Shown: in pieces, positions 26,670 through 36,169 of the stretch
How positions within the stretch are numbered: the first letter of the stretch is position 1
How the letters are laid out: each line of letters opens with the position of its first letter
Assembly: GCA_012513395.1 (NCBI GenBank)
Contig: JAAZCH010000141.1
Location: 1-55,575, forward strand
Source of the DNA: Tissierellia bacterium
Lineage (GTDB): Bacteria; Bacillota_A; Clostridia; Tissierellales; Peptoniphilaceae
Reading direction: 5' to 3'
DNA: 55,575 nt
Position numbers and translations under genes: made by a program
Notes under the pieces: generated by a model
Told to the model about the DNA's origin: nothing
Database searches by the model: none
What the model saw: only the letters and a program-made list of their open reading frames with translations

Positions 26670-27644
26670 ATGGGCTTATTTGATTTTATAACTGAAAAGG
26701 TAAAGGGCAAAGGAGTAAAAATTGTTTTGCCTGAAGGAAATGACTTTAGAGTATTAGGTGCTGCTATTAGACTGAAAGACAACGACGTGGTTGATCCAAT
26801 TGTAATTGGAAAAAAAGAAGACGTTTTAAATCTTGCAAAGGAAAATGGAAAAGACGCATCAAAACTTACGATTTTAGATCCAGCAGAATATGAAGAACTA
26901 GAACAACTTGTGGAGGCATTTGTTGAAAGAAGAAAAGGAAAAATTGACGAAGCTGGCGCAAGAGAATTATTACTTAACGATCCAAATTATTTTGGAACAC
27001 TTTTGGTATTCACAGGAAGGGCAGAAGGATTAGTATCTGGAGCGACTCGTTCCACAGGAGATACTGTTAGACCAGCTCTTCAAATCATCAAAATGCAACC
27101 AGGATATTCAAAAACTTCAGGAGTATTCTTCATGACAAAGGGTGACGAGCAACTTGTTTTTGCTGACTGTGCAATTACAATTAACCCAACGGCAGAAGAT
27201 TTAGCTGAAACTGCATTGATATCTGCAAAAACTGCTAGACAATTTAACATCGTACCTAAAGTGGCAATGCTGAGTTTCTCCACAAAAGGATCTGCACAAT
27301 CTGACGAAGTTACAAAAGTAGCAGAAGCAACTGCAATCGCAAAAGAAAGAGATCCAGAACTACCACTAGACGGAGAATTGCAATTTGACGCTGCTTATGT
27401 AGAGTCCGTTGGGAAAAGCAAAGCACCGGGATCAACTGTAGCAGGATTTGCAAATGTATTTATATTCCCAACACTAGAATCAGGAAACATTGGCTACAAG
27501 ATAGCACAAAGACTAGGCGGATACGAAGCAGTAGGACCTGTTCTACAAGGACTAAACGCACCAGTTAACGACCTATCTAGAGGATGTGACGAAGAAGACG
27601 TTTATAAACTATCCATGGTAACAGCAGCACAAGCACTTGATTAG
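26670..27644 (+). CDS. pta: Phosphate acetyltransferase
   Basis: 324 residues, the short single-domain form common in Firmicutes. It interconverts acetyl-CoA and acetyl phosphate, giving ATP with acetate kinase (not in this window). Marks: VLPEGNDFRVLGAAI near residue 20, GLVSGATRSTGDTVRPALQI near 117, MLSFSTKGSAQSDEV near 205 and VFIFPTLESGNIGYKIAQRL near 267. The start has an AAGGAGG site. Cytoplasmic fermentation enzyme. It ends in the second hairpin repeat, convergent with sfsA. Confidence 0.96.
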   Translation: MGLFDFITEKVKGKGVKIVLPEGNDFRVLGAAIRLKDNDVVDPIVIGKKEDVLNLAKENGKDASKLTILDPAEYEELEQLVEAFVERRKGKIDEAGARELLLNDPNYFGTLLVFTGRAEGLVSGATRSTGDTVRPALQIIKMQPGYSKTSGVFFMTKGDEQLVFADCAITINPTAEDLAETALISAKTARQFNIVPKVAMLSFSTKGSAQSDEVTKVAEATAIAKERDPELPLDGELQFDAAYVESVGKSKAPGSTVAGFANVFIFPTLESGNIGYKIAQRLGGYEAVGPVLQGLNAPVNDLSRGCDEEDVYKLSMVTAAQALD

Positions 27645-27649
27645 ATAGT

Positions 27650-27773
27650 AGATAATAATTAATAGTTAGTAGATGCCTACGGCAAAGTCTGACAGATTCA
27701 TTCTGACATGCATAGCCGTAGGCATTTACTATCTACTATCTACTAATTACTATTTATTAATTACTATCTAATA
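27650..27773. repeat. Dispersed hairpin repeat, copy 2 (convergent gene end)
   Basis: The core at 27673-27725 is closed by ATGCCTACGGC and GCCGTAGGCAT and differs from copy 1 (16094-16146) at only 4 of 53 positions. AT-rich TAGTAGATA-type arms again run out to both stop codons, here of pta and sfsA, and the sfsA stop lies within the right arm. Possible bidirectional terminator or miniature repeat element. Confidence 0.8.
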
Positions 27774-28471
27774 TCTGGTAAAATTGGTATTTCTTTTCCT
27801 AGTTCTATAAAATTATATCCTACATTTGTTAAATAGGCTCTTGCTTCTACTCCTGTTTTTAAAACTTCGTAAAATGTATCTGAGAAAACTGGATCCATTT
27901 CGTAGTGAGGTCTAAAGTCTATGGCATCTTCTCTGGCTATTAAAAATATTACCATAGCATCAAATCCTAATTTGACTATTTCTTCTAATTCCCTCAAATG
28001 TCTGGTCCCTCTAACAGTTACTGCATCAGGAAACATGGCGTGGTTTTTATTTTTTATTAAATCCACTCCCTTAACTTCTACAAAAAGTTGTCGTTCTCCT
28101 TTTACCACTTTCATGTCTAATCGTGACTTCCCTACTGCAACTTCTCTCAAAATTCCATCGGGATTTTCCCAGCCTCTAATTTCGCTATTCAAAAATCCAT
28201 CTGCTATTACCTTATTGGGAATTTGAGAATCTAGGTTCACGATTATGCCTGCATGTTCTATGGAAATCAAATCGTATTTAGTTTTTCTGTTTAGATTTTT
28301 AGCTTCCATTATATAACACTTTTTCCCAGGAGTTAAAATCTCCGTCATTCTACCTGTATTCTTCACATGACAAATAACAACTTTTCCATTTACATCTACT
28401 TCTGCTATAAATCTGTTAGGTCTATTTAAAAATATCCCTTCTATAAAATTGCCATCATAAATATATTTCAT
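27764..28471 (-). CDS. sfsA: SfsA family DNA-binding/nuclease-like protein
   Basis: About 235 residues of the SfsA family, first described as a sugar fermentation stimulation protein; it has an OB-like N-terminal part and a nuclease-like C-terminal fold, and its role outside E. coli is unclear. Marks: FLNRPNRFIAEVDVNG near residue 13, CHVKNTGRMTEILTPG near 35, KSRLDMKV near 115 and FVEVKGVDL near 130. ATG at 28471 is chosen because it has GAGAGGTG upstream and the family start; the longer upstream frame is unlikely. Monocistronic. Confidence 0.9.
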   Translation of the reverse strand: MKYIYDGNFIEGIFLNRPNRFIAEVDVNGKVVICHVKNTGRMTEILTPGKKCYIMEAKNLNRKTKYDLISIEHAGIIVNLDSQIPNKVIADGFLNSEIRGWENPDGILREVAVGKSRLDMKVVKGERQLFVEVKGVDLIKNKNHAMFPDAVTVRGTRHLRELEEIVKLGFDAMVIFLIAREDAIDFRPHYEMDPVFSDTFYEVLKTGVEARAYLTNVGYNFIELGKEIPILPDIR

Positions 28472-28656
28472 AAACACCTCTCTAAGTATTATAGCCCATA
28501 ATGAATTAGAACATATTATAAATTTAAAACGCAATTTCTACAATTAGACATATTTAAATAAGAAAATGCTTATTATTGAAGATTATCCTGAAAATTAAAT
28601 AATTTTTTAAGATTTTTGGTATAATTTAATAAAATCTTTATAAATTTTTAAAGATA

Positions 28657-28685
28657 TTGTCAAATTTATATTATATACTTATTAT
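28657..28685 (+). promoter_or_regulatory. Promoter of the MacA/MacB-like export operon
   Basis: TTGTCA (-35, 28657-28662), a 17-base spacer and TATTAT (-10, 28680-28685) lie about 28 bases ahead of the adaptor gene start. Good match to the housekeeping consensus; prediction only. Confidence 0.55.
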
Positions 28686-28712
28686 CAATGTAATCAAATA
28701 TTAGGAGATATC

Positions 28713-30818
28713 ATGGAAAAATTTAAATTGTTTTTCAAAAATCATTATAAAAAATTAATTATAGGAGTAGCATTAGCAGCTGGAATTGGATTTATTGGTT
28801 CCCAATTTCTATCTAAGGGCCAATCTAAGTATCCAGAAATAACAAAATCAGAAACTACCCTTTTGGCTAAAAAAGATTTTGTAAATTCCATTAGCGAAAG
28901 CGGAAAAGCTAAAAGCGAAACTACTAGAAATGTTTATGCTGAGAAGGCACTACCTGTAAAAGAAATTAAAGTAGAAGTAGGAGACACTGTTCGCACAGGT
29001 GATGTAATAGCCATCTTGGAAGATTCAACTATTCAGCAACAACTTGAGCAAAAACAGGCTCAAATCGCAGCAACAAATCGAAATGCTGGCCCACAAATAA
29101 AAAGTGCCAGGGATAGATTAAATGAGGCCATTCGTAATAGAGACCAGGGAACTAACTCCCAAGTTGTCTCTGCTCAAAATGCAGTGGTAAGTGCTTATGA
29201 TGCATGGCAATCAGCAGAAAAAACTTTTGAAAATTTAAATAATTCTGTAGCTACTGGATACAACGAAGTAATCAATTCTCAGATGGCTAACGAAAAGAAT
29301 TTAGAAAATACTCAAATCACTACGGATCTTACTTACCAGCAATCTCAAAACAATCTAAATAGACTGCAAGAAGATATTACAAAATTTGGAGATTTGGCTA
29401 CTAGAGCAAGTAATGAGTTGGATAGATTAAAGGCTGACGATTCACACATTGATAGAAGAATTGCTGATGTTACTAAGCAATTGGAAACTGCTAAGGGATC
29501 TGTATCAAATACTGAGAAGATTGCACACTTAGAACAACAATTACGTATTACAGAATCAAAGCTGACTTCTTTAGAGGCAGAATATGTTGCCAGTTTAAAC
29601 AAAACAGATGTAACTAGTATTGTGGAAAATGGAATTGAAAAACCTAAATATGAAGAAGAGATTAATCAACTAAATATAAAAATTGCAAATTTTAGAGATG
29701 AAATAGCTAGAGAAAAAAATACAACAACAGTTTCTACAACATCACCAAATGCTAGCATTGACCAATTCACTAGAGATTTAGAGAGACTTCAAAGTGATTC
29801 TAAATTAATTAAAGAAAAAATTGCAGAGGTTTCAGGAAATAAATCCAAATATGAAGCTGAATTAGAATCAGCTAGAAAAAGTATAAATTCCCAAGTCGAT
29901 CAAGTAAATCAAAACAAATTACAATTTGAAATTACAAAAGACAATCGCGACATGGCTGCTTTGCAAAAGGACACTGCTAGAAAAAATCTCGAGGACCAAT
30001 TGAGAATGGCAAGAAAAAATGCTGACGATGCTAAAAATCAATACAATGCAGCTTTAAAAAATCTAGAAATTTCAAAAATTATGTCAAATGACGAAATAAA
30101 TTCTCTAAAAAATAGCTTAACTATTGCAAGCGCAGGTGGAGACAACACTTTGAATTATGTAGATATTAAGTACCTAACAGAAGATTTAAATAAAACTGTT
30201 ATAAAATCACCAATAGATGGAACTATAACTAATGTCAATATGATAAAAGGTCAAGCGCCTACGGATTATGTAGCTAAAATCGAAACTATAGATAGAATCA
30301 TAGTAGAGTCACAAGTAAAAGAATTTGATATCAATAGAGTTAGAATAGGAATGAAAGTGGAAATCACAGGAGATGCTCTGCCGATGGATACGGTAGCATT
30401 AGGAGAAGTAGAATCTATCAATCCAACAGCCATACCGATAGCAGCCGGCGCTACATCCAGTGAAGTTGCCTACAAGGTTATTATTTCTCTAAACGAAATA
30501 TCTCCAGATATAAAACCCGATATGAATGTAAAGGTAAAATACATTCTAGAAAAACAAGATGATGTATTCACTGCTCCTTCTAATGCTATTTATGAAAAGA
30601 ACGGAAAATTCTTTATGTTAATAATTGAAGACAAGGATGTTGCTACCGTCAAGGAGATAGAGGTTACTGTAGTGACTAAAAATGATTATGAATCGGTAAT
30701 TAAATCAACTGAGCTTAACGAAAAAATAAAAGTCATCAGTTCTCCAGATGCATATACAACTGGAATGGAACTGAGATTGGTGGATACATCAACAAATCCA
30801 GAAAAACAAGGAGAATAA
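28713..30818 (+). CDS. HlyD/MacA-type efflux adaptor (periplasmic adaptor-like)
   Basis: 701 residues. A single membrane anchor at about 12-33 (KLIIGVALAAGIGFIGSQFL), a lipoyl half-motif (IKVEVGDTVRTGDVIAILED, about 90-110), a very long coiled coil to about residue 480 rich in Gln, Asn, Lys and Glu, then the second lipoyl half and beta-barrel (VIKSPIDGTITNVN, KVEITGDALPMD, VKVKYILEKQDD). Adaptors of this type couple to MacB ABC transporters. The coiled coil is clearly longer than in the E. coli protein. The ATPase follows 1 base after the stop. In a monoderm cell it may bridge the wall; cargo is unknown. Confidence 0.88.
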   Translation: MEKFKLFFKNHYKKLIIGVALAAGIGFIGSQFLSKGQSKYPEITKSETTLLAKKDFVNSISESGKAKSETTRNVYAEKALPVKEIKVEVGDTVRTGDVIAILEDSTIQQQLEQKQAQIAATNRNAGPQIKSARDRLNEAIRNRDQGTNSQVVSAQNAVVSAYDAWQSAEKTFENLNNSVATGYNEVINSQMANEKNLENTQITTDLTYQQSQNNLNRLQEDITKFGDLATRASNELDRLKADDSHIDRRIADVTKQLETAKGSVSNTEKIAHLEQQLRITESKLTSLEAEYVASLNKTDVTSIVENGIEKPKYEEEINQLNIKIANFRDEIAREKNTTTVSTTSPNASIDQFTRDLERLQSDSKLIKEKIAEVSGNKSKYEAELESARKSINSQVDQVNQNKLQFEITKDNRDMAALQKDTARKNLEDQLRMARKNADDAKNQYNAALKNLEISKIMSNDEINSLKNSLTIASAGGDNTLNYVDIKYLTEDLNKTVIKSPIDGTITNVNMIKGQAPTDYVAKIETIDRIIVESQVKEFDINRVRIGMKVEITGDALPMDTVALGEVESINPTAIPIAAGATSSEVAYKVIISLNEISPDIKPDMNVKVKYILEKQDDVFTAPSNAIYEKNGKFFMLIIEDKDVATVKEIEVTVVTKNDYESVIKSTELNEKIKVISSPDAYTTGMELRLVDTSTNPEKQGE

Positions 30819-30819
30819 T

Positions 30820-31494
30820 TTGGAAAAAACTATAGACATGAAAGGAATAGTGAAGCGATATTATATTGGACAGCCCAATGAACTTGAAATTCTCCATGGC
30901 ATAGATTTACAAGTCTATGCTGGAGAATTTATGTCCATCATTGGCGCCTCTGGTTCTGGTAAAAGTACATTGATGAATATCATTGGACTTTTAGATAGAC
31001 CTACTGAAGGCGAATATTTTCTCTCGGGAGAAGATATGAACGCTGCCCAAGACAAAGACCTTTCACTTATTAGAAATAAAAAAATTGGCTTTGTTTTCCA
31101 AAATTTCAATCTTATTCCTAGAATTTCAGCGTTAAAAAACGTGGAACTTCCCATGCTTTATGCAAAAGTTCCTCCAAAAGAAAGAAAAGAAAGAGCCATG
31201 GAACTCTTAGCTATGGTAGAGATGGACGATAGAGCCCATCACCAACCCAACGAACTTTCTGGGGGACAAAAACAAAGGGTAGCTATTGCAAGAGCTATGG
31301 CGAATAAACCTGCAATAGTTTTGGCAGACGAACCGACTGGAGCTTTGGATTCTAAAACTGGTAGATTGGTTATGGATTTGTTCCATAAGCTTAATAAAAC
31401 TGAAAACACCACATTCATTTTGATAACTCACAATCCAGAGCTAGCAGAAGAAACTAGCAGAATCGTAACTATGGTGGATGGAAGGTTGGAATAA
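30820..31494 (+). CDS. MacB/LolD-type ABC transporter ATP-binding protein
   Basis: 224 residues. Walker A GASGSGKST (residues about 42-50), Q-loop VFQNFNLIPRISAL, signature LSGGQKQRVAIARA, Walker B IVLADEPTGALDSKT and switch His FILITHNPE: the pattern of the MacB/LolD/FtsE class. The start is TTG at 30820, one base after the adaptor stop, with AAGGAG about 7 bases upstream; an ATG at 30838 is less well placed. It energises the permease encoded next, whose start overlaps its stop codon. Confidence 0.92.
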   Translation: MEKTIDMKGIVKRYYIGQPNELEILHGIDLQVYAGEFMSIIGASGSGKSTLMNIIGLLDRPTEGEYFLSGEDMNAAQDKDLSLIRNKKIGFVFQNFNLIPRISALKNVELPMLYAKVPPKERKERAMELLAMVEMDDRAHHQPNELSGGQKQRVAIARAMANKPAIVLADEPTGALDSKTGRLVMDLFHKLNKTENTTFILITHNPELAEETSRIVTMVDGRLE

Positions 31495-32762
31495 TGGGAT
31501 TACTTGAAAATATTAGTATAGCCATGGAAGGCTTAAAATTAAATAAAATGAGATCCTTTTTGACCATGCTTGGAATTATCATAGGAATCGCTTCGGTAAT
31601 CGCCATAATTTCCATTGGAGATTCCATGAGTAAATCCGTATCAAAAGGATTTGATAGCTTTGGAACCAATACAATATCTATGTATGTACATCCTAAAAAA
31701 GATAGTGGAATTGAGTGGTCTGATGTAAATAATAGAGATTATTTTCCTCTAGAGTTTGTAGACAGAGTTCAGGAACGATTTGAAGATAGAATACAAGCCA
31801 TAGATATTAGAGGTGCAGGTTCAAGCGGTGAAATCAAAAAAGGACGAGACGTCGCAAGAGTGAATATTAGCGCTACTTCACCTGGAGCAAAAGATACGGG
31901 AAAAGTTAAGATGATAAATGGCAGATTCTTGGAGGAACTAGACGTTTCACAAAATAAAAACGTAGCAGTAGTTTCAGATAAAGTTGTAGAAAAAATTTAT
32001 AATAATAAAATAGAAGATGCCCTTGGATCTCTAGTGGATGTAAGATCTGGGAGTAGCACGTATTCTTATACGATTGTCGGAGTGTATAAAGATGAACCCA
32101 TATCTTTTGGTATGATGGGAGGAGAGAGTGCAAACCGCCCATCCAATCTATATATTCCTTACACAGTTGGAAATAGACAATTCGCAAAAAAAGATACAGA
32201 TACTACAAAACTTTCTAGCTTGACGGTTATGGCCAGAGATAGAAATGATGTAGATCCATTAAAGGAAGACTTAAAAATTTTCTTCAATGAAAATATCTAT
32301 CAAAACAATGAGAGAGTTGAAATGAGTGCTGATACTGTGGCAGGACAGCTGGGAGAAATTAGCAATGTTATGAATACCATGAAACTTGCAATTGGCGGTA
32401 TCGCTGCTATTTCTTTGATAGTTGGTGGGATTGGGGTTATGAATATTCTACTCGTATCCGTAACAGAAAGAACTAGAGAAATCGGAATTAGAAAAGCTCT
32501 AGGAGCTACGAATACGGATATCCAAGGTCAGTTTATTATAGAAAGTATAATAATTTGTATTATCGGTGGAGCAATTGGGGTATTAATAGGTGGTGCTGGA
32601 GGTTATGCGGCAAGTACCATGATGAAATCACCTACACTGCCATCACTGTTTTCGATTGCAGTAGCAGTAGGGTTCTCCATGTTCATCGGAGTATTCTTCG
32701 GTTATTATCCAGCCTCAAAAGCAGCAAAACTAAACCCAATCGATGCCTTAAGGCACGAATAG
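31494..32762 (+). CDS. MacB-type ABC transporter permease (FtsX domain)
   Basis: 422 residues: a first membrane helix within MRSFLTMLGIIIGIASVIAI (about 18-40), a large extracytoplasmic MacB-PCD domain (about 45-285), then three helices of the FtsX domain (IAAISLIVGGIGVMNILLV, IIICIIGGAIGVLIGG, VAVGFSMFIGVFFGYYPA), ending PIDALRHE as is typical. The motif TERTREIGIRKALGAT is the coupling region. With the ATPase and adaptor it forms a mechanotransmission-type exporter. Cargo unknown. Confidence 0.92.
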   Translation: MGLLENISIAMEGLKLNKMRSFLTMLGIIIGIASVIAIISIGDSMSKSVSKGFDSFGTNTISMYVHPKKDSGIEWSDVNNRDYFPLEFVDRVQERFEDRIQAIDIRGAGSSGEIKKGRDVARVNISATSPGAKDTGKVKMINGRFLEELDVSQNKNVAVVSDKVVEKIYNNKIEDALGSLVDVRSGSSTYSYTIVGVYKDEPISFGMMGGESANRPSNLYIPYTVGNRQFAKKDTDTTKLSSLTVMARDRNDVDPLKEDLKIFFNENIYQNNERVEMSADTVAGQLGEISNVMNTMKLAIGGIAAISLIVGGIGVMNILLVSVTERTREIGIRKALGATNTDIQGQFIIESIIICIIGGAIGVLIGGAGGYAASTMMKSPTLPSLFSIAVAVGFSMFIGVFFGYYPASKAAKLNPIDALRHE

Positions 32763-32777
32763 ATACGAGGAGAATTT

Positions 32778-33095
32778 ATGTTTAACTTTTTTGGACCAAA
32801 AAATTCTATTAAAGCAGAAGATTTTGTAGATATAATGAAAGATGTAGAAGTATTAGACGTTAGAGGCGAAGATGAAATTGCTCAAAGCGAAAGAGATTAT
32901 TTTAAAAATTACAAAGTCATTCCTCTACCCCAATTACCTTATAGATTAGACGAGCTGGACAATAGTAAGAAATATTATATAATGTGCCGCTCAGGAGCCA
33001 GATCTCAATCTGCTTCCAAAATCTTAGATAAAGCTAATATAGAAAACGTGGTTGTATCAGGAGGAATAATTGGAGTGATACAAAACGCTAGATAG
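32778..33095 (+). CDS. Rhodanese-like domain protein
   Basis: A 105-residue single rhodanese domain. LDVRGEDEIAQSE near residue 26 is the CH2A-like motif and the active-site loop CRSGARS has Cys70 in place, so sulfur transfer or thiol redox chemistry is plausible. No signal peptide; cytoplasmic. It starts 15 bases after the permease with a GGAG site and lies 7 bases before the phosphoesterase gene, so it is probably part of the same transcript. Physiological acceptor unknown. Confidence 0.9.
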   Translation: MFNFFGPKNSIKAEDFVDIMKDVEVLDVRGEDEIAQSERDYFKNYKVIPLPQLPYRLDELDNSKKYYIMCRSGARSQSASKILDKANIENVVVSGGIIGVIQNAR

Positions 33096-33102
33096 GATCA
33101 AT

Positions 33103-33945
33103 ATGAAAAAGAAAAAATTAAAAAAGAAAAGATGGTTAGGGCTATTATTAGCCCTAATTATTTTAATAGGAATCTGGATTTATTGGGGGAATACTACGAT
33201 ATTAGTCAGAACAATTAAAGTAGTCGACTCTAAAATCCCTGAAGAATTCAACGGATTTAAAATCGTTCACGTTTCCGATTTGCATAATTACGATTGGAAA
33301 GATCAGCTGATTAATAAAATAAGAAAATCCAATCCAGACATCATCGCTATCACCGGAGATATAATAGATTCCAGAACTCCTGATGAATATATTTCCCTAG
33401 ATTTTATAAAGAGAGCCAAAGAAATAGCTCCCATATATTATGTAACAGGAAACCACGAAGCCAGACATCATAATTACAAAAAACTTAAAAGCGATATGGA
33501 AATATTGGGAGTAAAAGTTTTGAAAAATGATTCTGTATATTTGGAGAAAAATAATTCTAATATCAAATTGCTAGGATTGGATGATGCAAATTTTTCAACA
33601 GGCAAAGACAATGGCAAAATTTTAAATGACCATCTATCTGATATGAAAGACGACTTTTATGGTTACAAAATTTTATTGGCCCATCGTCCAGAGTTTTTTC
33701 AAATCTATAAAAATCATAACATTAATCTTACTCTGACAGGACACGCCCACGGCGGCCAAGTCCGGATCCCATTTTTAGGAGGAATTCTCGCACCAGGACA
33801 AGGTTTCTTCCCTAAATACGACAATGGACTTTATGATGAAGATGGATTTAAAATGATAGTAAGCAGAGGATTAGGAAATAGCGTAATCCCCATAAGAGTA
33901 AACAATAATCCCGATTTAATAATAATAGAACTATTTGATAATTAG
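33103..33945 (+). CDS. Membrane-anchored metallophosphoesterase (YkuE/YaeI-like)
   Basis: 280 residues. A Lys-rich start (MKKKKLKKKR) and one membrane helix (about 11-30), followed by a calcineurin-like phosphoesterase domain with all metal motifs: VSDLHNYDW, ITGDIID, GNHEAR, LLAHRPE and TGHAHGGQVRIP. Relatives such as YkuE are wall-associated or UDP-diacylglucosamine-type hydrolases, but the substrate here is unknown. Last gene of the export operon transcript; converges on thiC through a long hairpin. Confidence 0.9.
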   Translation: MKKKKLKKKRWLGLLLALIILIGIWIYWGNTTILVRTIKVVDSKIPEEFNGFKIVHVSDLHNYDWKDQLINKIRKSNPDIIAITGDIIDSRTPDEYISLDFIKRAKEIAPIYYVTGNHEARHHNYKKLKSDMEILGVKVLKNDSVYLEKNNSNIKLLGLDDANFSTGKDNGKILNDHLSDMKDDFYGYKILLAHRPEFFQIYKNHNINLTLTGHAHGGQVRIPFLGGILAPGQGFFPKYDNGLYDEDGFKMIVSRGLGNSVIPIRVNNNPDLIIIELFDN

Positions 33946-33946
33946 T

Positions 33947-34015
33947 AATTATTAGAGAGCCTGAAGCTATGTAGACATATTTAATATGTCTTCCTTGTCT
34001 CAGGCTCTAATAATT
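33947..34015. terminator. Nested hairpin at convergent gene ends
   Basis: The outer stem AATTATTAGAG(AG)CCTGA at 33947-33964 pairs with TCAGGCTCTAATAATT at 34000-34015 with a 2-base bulge; an inner stem AGACATAT/ATATGTCT occupies 33973-33991. It sits between the phosphoesterase stop and the thiC stop, with T- and A-rich flanks, so a bidirectional terminator is likely. The stem-in-stem layout resembles the repeats at 16094 and 27673, but the sequence differs. Confidence 0.65.
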
Positions 34016-34027
34016 AAAATCTACGAT

Positions 34028-35332
34028 TTATAAAATATCTATTTCTTCTCCTGCCAAGGCTTTATTCATGCTTCTCATGGCACAGAATTTTCCGCACATG
34101 GAACAGCTGTCATCGTGTTCGGGCATAGATTCATCTCGCCTTTTTCTTGCTAGTTCTGGATCGATTGCGTACTTAAATTGTCCTTCCCAATCTAGCTCAA
34201 CTCTTGCTCGGCTCATTTTGTCATCAATATCTCTAGCACCTTTTATTCCTTTTGCGATATCTGCCGCATGGGCTGCAATTTTCGACGCAATAATTCCTTG
34301 TTTCACATCATCTAAATTGGGCAAGCATAGATGCTCCGCTGGTGTGACGTAGCATAAAAATGCTGCTCCGTTAGCTGCTGCTATAGCGCCACCAATTGCT
34401 GCTGTTATGTGGTCGTATCCCGGTGCAATATCTGTTACCAAAGGCCCAAGTACATAAAATGGCGCACCTTTGCAAAGCGTCTCTTGGATTTTCATATTCG
34501 CTGCTATTTGGTCTATGGGCATATGGCCAGGACCTTCTACTAGAACTTGTACGTCTTTATCCCATGCTCTTTGGGTAAGTTCTCCTAGTCTTACTAATTC
34601 TTCAATTTGTGCAATATCAGATGCATCTGCAAGGCAACCAGGTCTGCAAGCATCTCCCAAAGATATGGTCACATCATATTCTCTACATATTTCTAAAATC
34701 TCATCATAATATTCATAGAAAGGATTTTCTTCTCCCGTCATACTCATCCACGCAAATACTAGGGAGCCACCACGAGATACAATATTGGTAATTCTATTTT
34801 GGTTTTTAATTTGGTCGATGGTTTTTCGAGTTATTCCACAATGAAGTGTGACAAAATCCACACCGTCCTCTGCGTGAAGTCTGACTACGTCGATAAAATC
34901 TTTTGCTGAAAGAGTTTTTAAATCCCTTTGATAGTGAATGACGGAATCGTAAACTGGAACTGTTCCCAAAATTGCTGGACATTCGTCTACAAGTTTTTTT
35001 CTAAATGGTTGAGTATTTCCGTGGGAGGACAAATCCATAATGGAATGAGCCCCCATGTCTACGGCACTTTGTACCTTTTCCATTTCCACATCATAGTCCT
35101 TGGCATCTTTTGAAATTCCTAGGTTTACATTTATTTTTGTTCTAAGCATAGAACCAATTCCCTCAGGGTCCAATGACTTATGATTTTTATTCGCAGGAAT
35201 CGCCACCCTTCCAGACGCTACCAAAGGCAAAAGTTCTTCCACTTCCATCAATTCTTTTTTTGCTACTATTTCAAGTTCTGGAGTTACAATGCCCTTACGA
35301 GCAGCTTCCATCTGTGTATTATAATTTCTCAT
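34028..35332 (-). CDS. thiC: Phosphomethylpyrimidine synthase
   Basis: 434 residues. A radical-SAM enzyme that turns aminoimidazole ribotide into HMP phosphate for thiamine. The C-terminal cluster motif [11 protein letters not shown] (CX2CX4C, near residue 410) is intact, as are [39 protein letters not shown] and [19 protein letters not shown]. The length suits the short clostridial form. ATG at 35332 has AGGAGA upstream. Last gene of the TPP-riboswitch operon. Confidence 0.97.
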   Translation of the reverse strand: MRNYNTQMEAARKGIVTPELEIVAKKELMEVEELLPLVASGRVAIPANKNHKSLDPEGIGSMLRTKINVNLGISKDAKDYDVEMEKVQSAVDMGAHSIMDLSSHGNTQPFRKKLVDECPAILGTVPVYDSVIHYQRDLKTLSAKDFIDVVRLHAEDGVDFVTLHCGITRKTIDQIKNQNRITNIVSRGGSLVFAWMSMTGEENPFYEYYDEILEICREYDVTISLGDACRPGCLADASDIAQIEELVRLGELTQRAWDKDVQVLVEGPGHMPIDQIAANMKIQETLCKGAPFYVLGPLVTDIAPGYDHITAAIGGAIAAANGAAFLCYVTPAEHLCLPNLDDVKQGIIASKIAAHAADIAKGIKGARDIDDKMSRARVELDWEGQFKYAIDPELARKRRDESMPEHDDSCSMCGKFCAMRSMNKALAGEEIDIL

Positions 35333-35371
35333 TTGCTTTTCTCCTAATTTTTTATATAAATTCTGACCTAC

Positions 35372-36169
35372 TTAACTGTACCAAAGGTGCATGTGATTCA
35401 GTGGTCCACTTCCCTTTCCTAAATCCAGTTCTGCTTCTAGTGCTCCTGAAATATATTCTTTTGCATCTTCAATTGATTTCTCCAAGTTGTTTCCTTTTGC
35501 TAAACCTGAAGCAATGGCACTAGAAAGTGTGCAACCTGTTCCGTGAGTGTTAGGATTGTCGATTCTTCTTCCTATAAACCACTGGTGTTCTCCATCTTTA
35601 TACAGCAAATCATTGGCGTCATTTATCCTGTGGCCGCCTTTTAACAACACAGCGCAATTGTATTTATCTCCAATAATTTTTGCCGCCGTCATCATATCTT
35701 CTTCATTTTTAATTTCCATCTCGGCCAAAATTTCTCCCTCAGGAATATTGGGCGTCAAAACTTCTGCCAAAGGAAATAATTCTTCTTTTAAAATTTCAAT
35801 TGCATTATCTTGTAAAAGTTTTGAGCCACTTGTAGCTACCATTACTGGATCTACTACAATATTTTTAGCATCGTATTCTTTTAATGATTGGGAAATTGTT
35901 TTTATTAGTTCTACTGAAGATACCATTCCAATTTTAACCGCGTCAGGATAAATATCTGTAAACACGCTATCTAGTTGTGCTTTTAAAAATTCTGTCGTAA
36001 CTTCCATTATGTCCGTTACTCCCATAGTATTTTGTGCTGTCAATGCAGTTATTGCACTCATTCCATAAACTCCAAGAGCCGTCATGGTTTTTAAGTCTGC
36101 TTGTATCCCTGCTCCTCCCGAGGAATCGCTTCCAGCTATGGTTAATACTGTATTTAATTTATTGTTCAT
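35372..36169 (-). CDS. thiD: Hydroxymethylpyrimidine/phosphomethylpyrimidine kinase
   Basis: 265 residues of the ribokinase fold. It phosphorylates HMP and HMP-P to HMP-PP. Marks: TIAGSDSSGGAGIQADLKT at the start, VVDPVMVATSG near residue 105, VLLKGGHRINDA near 170 and the anion-hole region NTHGTGCTLSSAIASGLAKG near 208. The start overlaps the thiE stop by 4 bases. Confidence 0.95.
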   Translation of the reverse strand: MNNKLNTVLTIAGSDSSGGAGIQADLKTMTALGVYGMSAITALTAQNTMGVTDIMEVTTEFLKAQLDSVFTDIYPDAVKIGMVSSVELIKTISQSLKEYDAKNIVVDPVMVATSGSKLLQDNAIEILKEELFPLAEVLTPNIPEGEILAEMEIKNEEDMMTAAKIIGDKYNCAVLLKGGHRINDANDLLYKDGEHQWFIGRRIDNPNTHGTGCTLSSAIASGLAKGNNLEKSIEDAKEYISGALEAELDLGKGSGPLNHMHLWYS

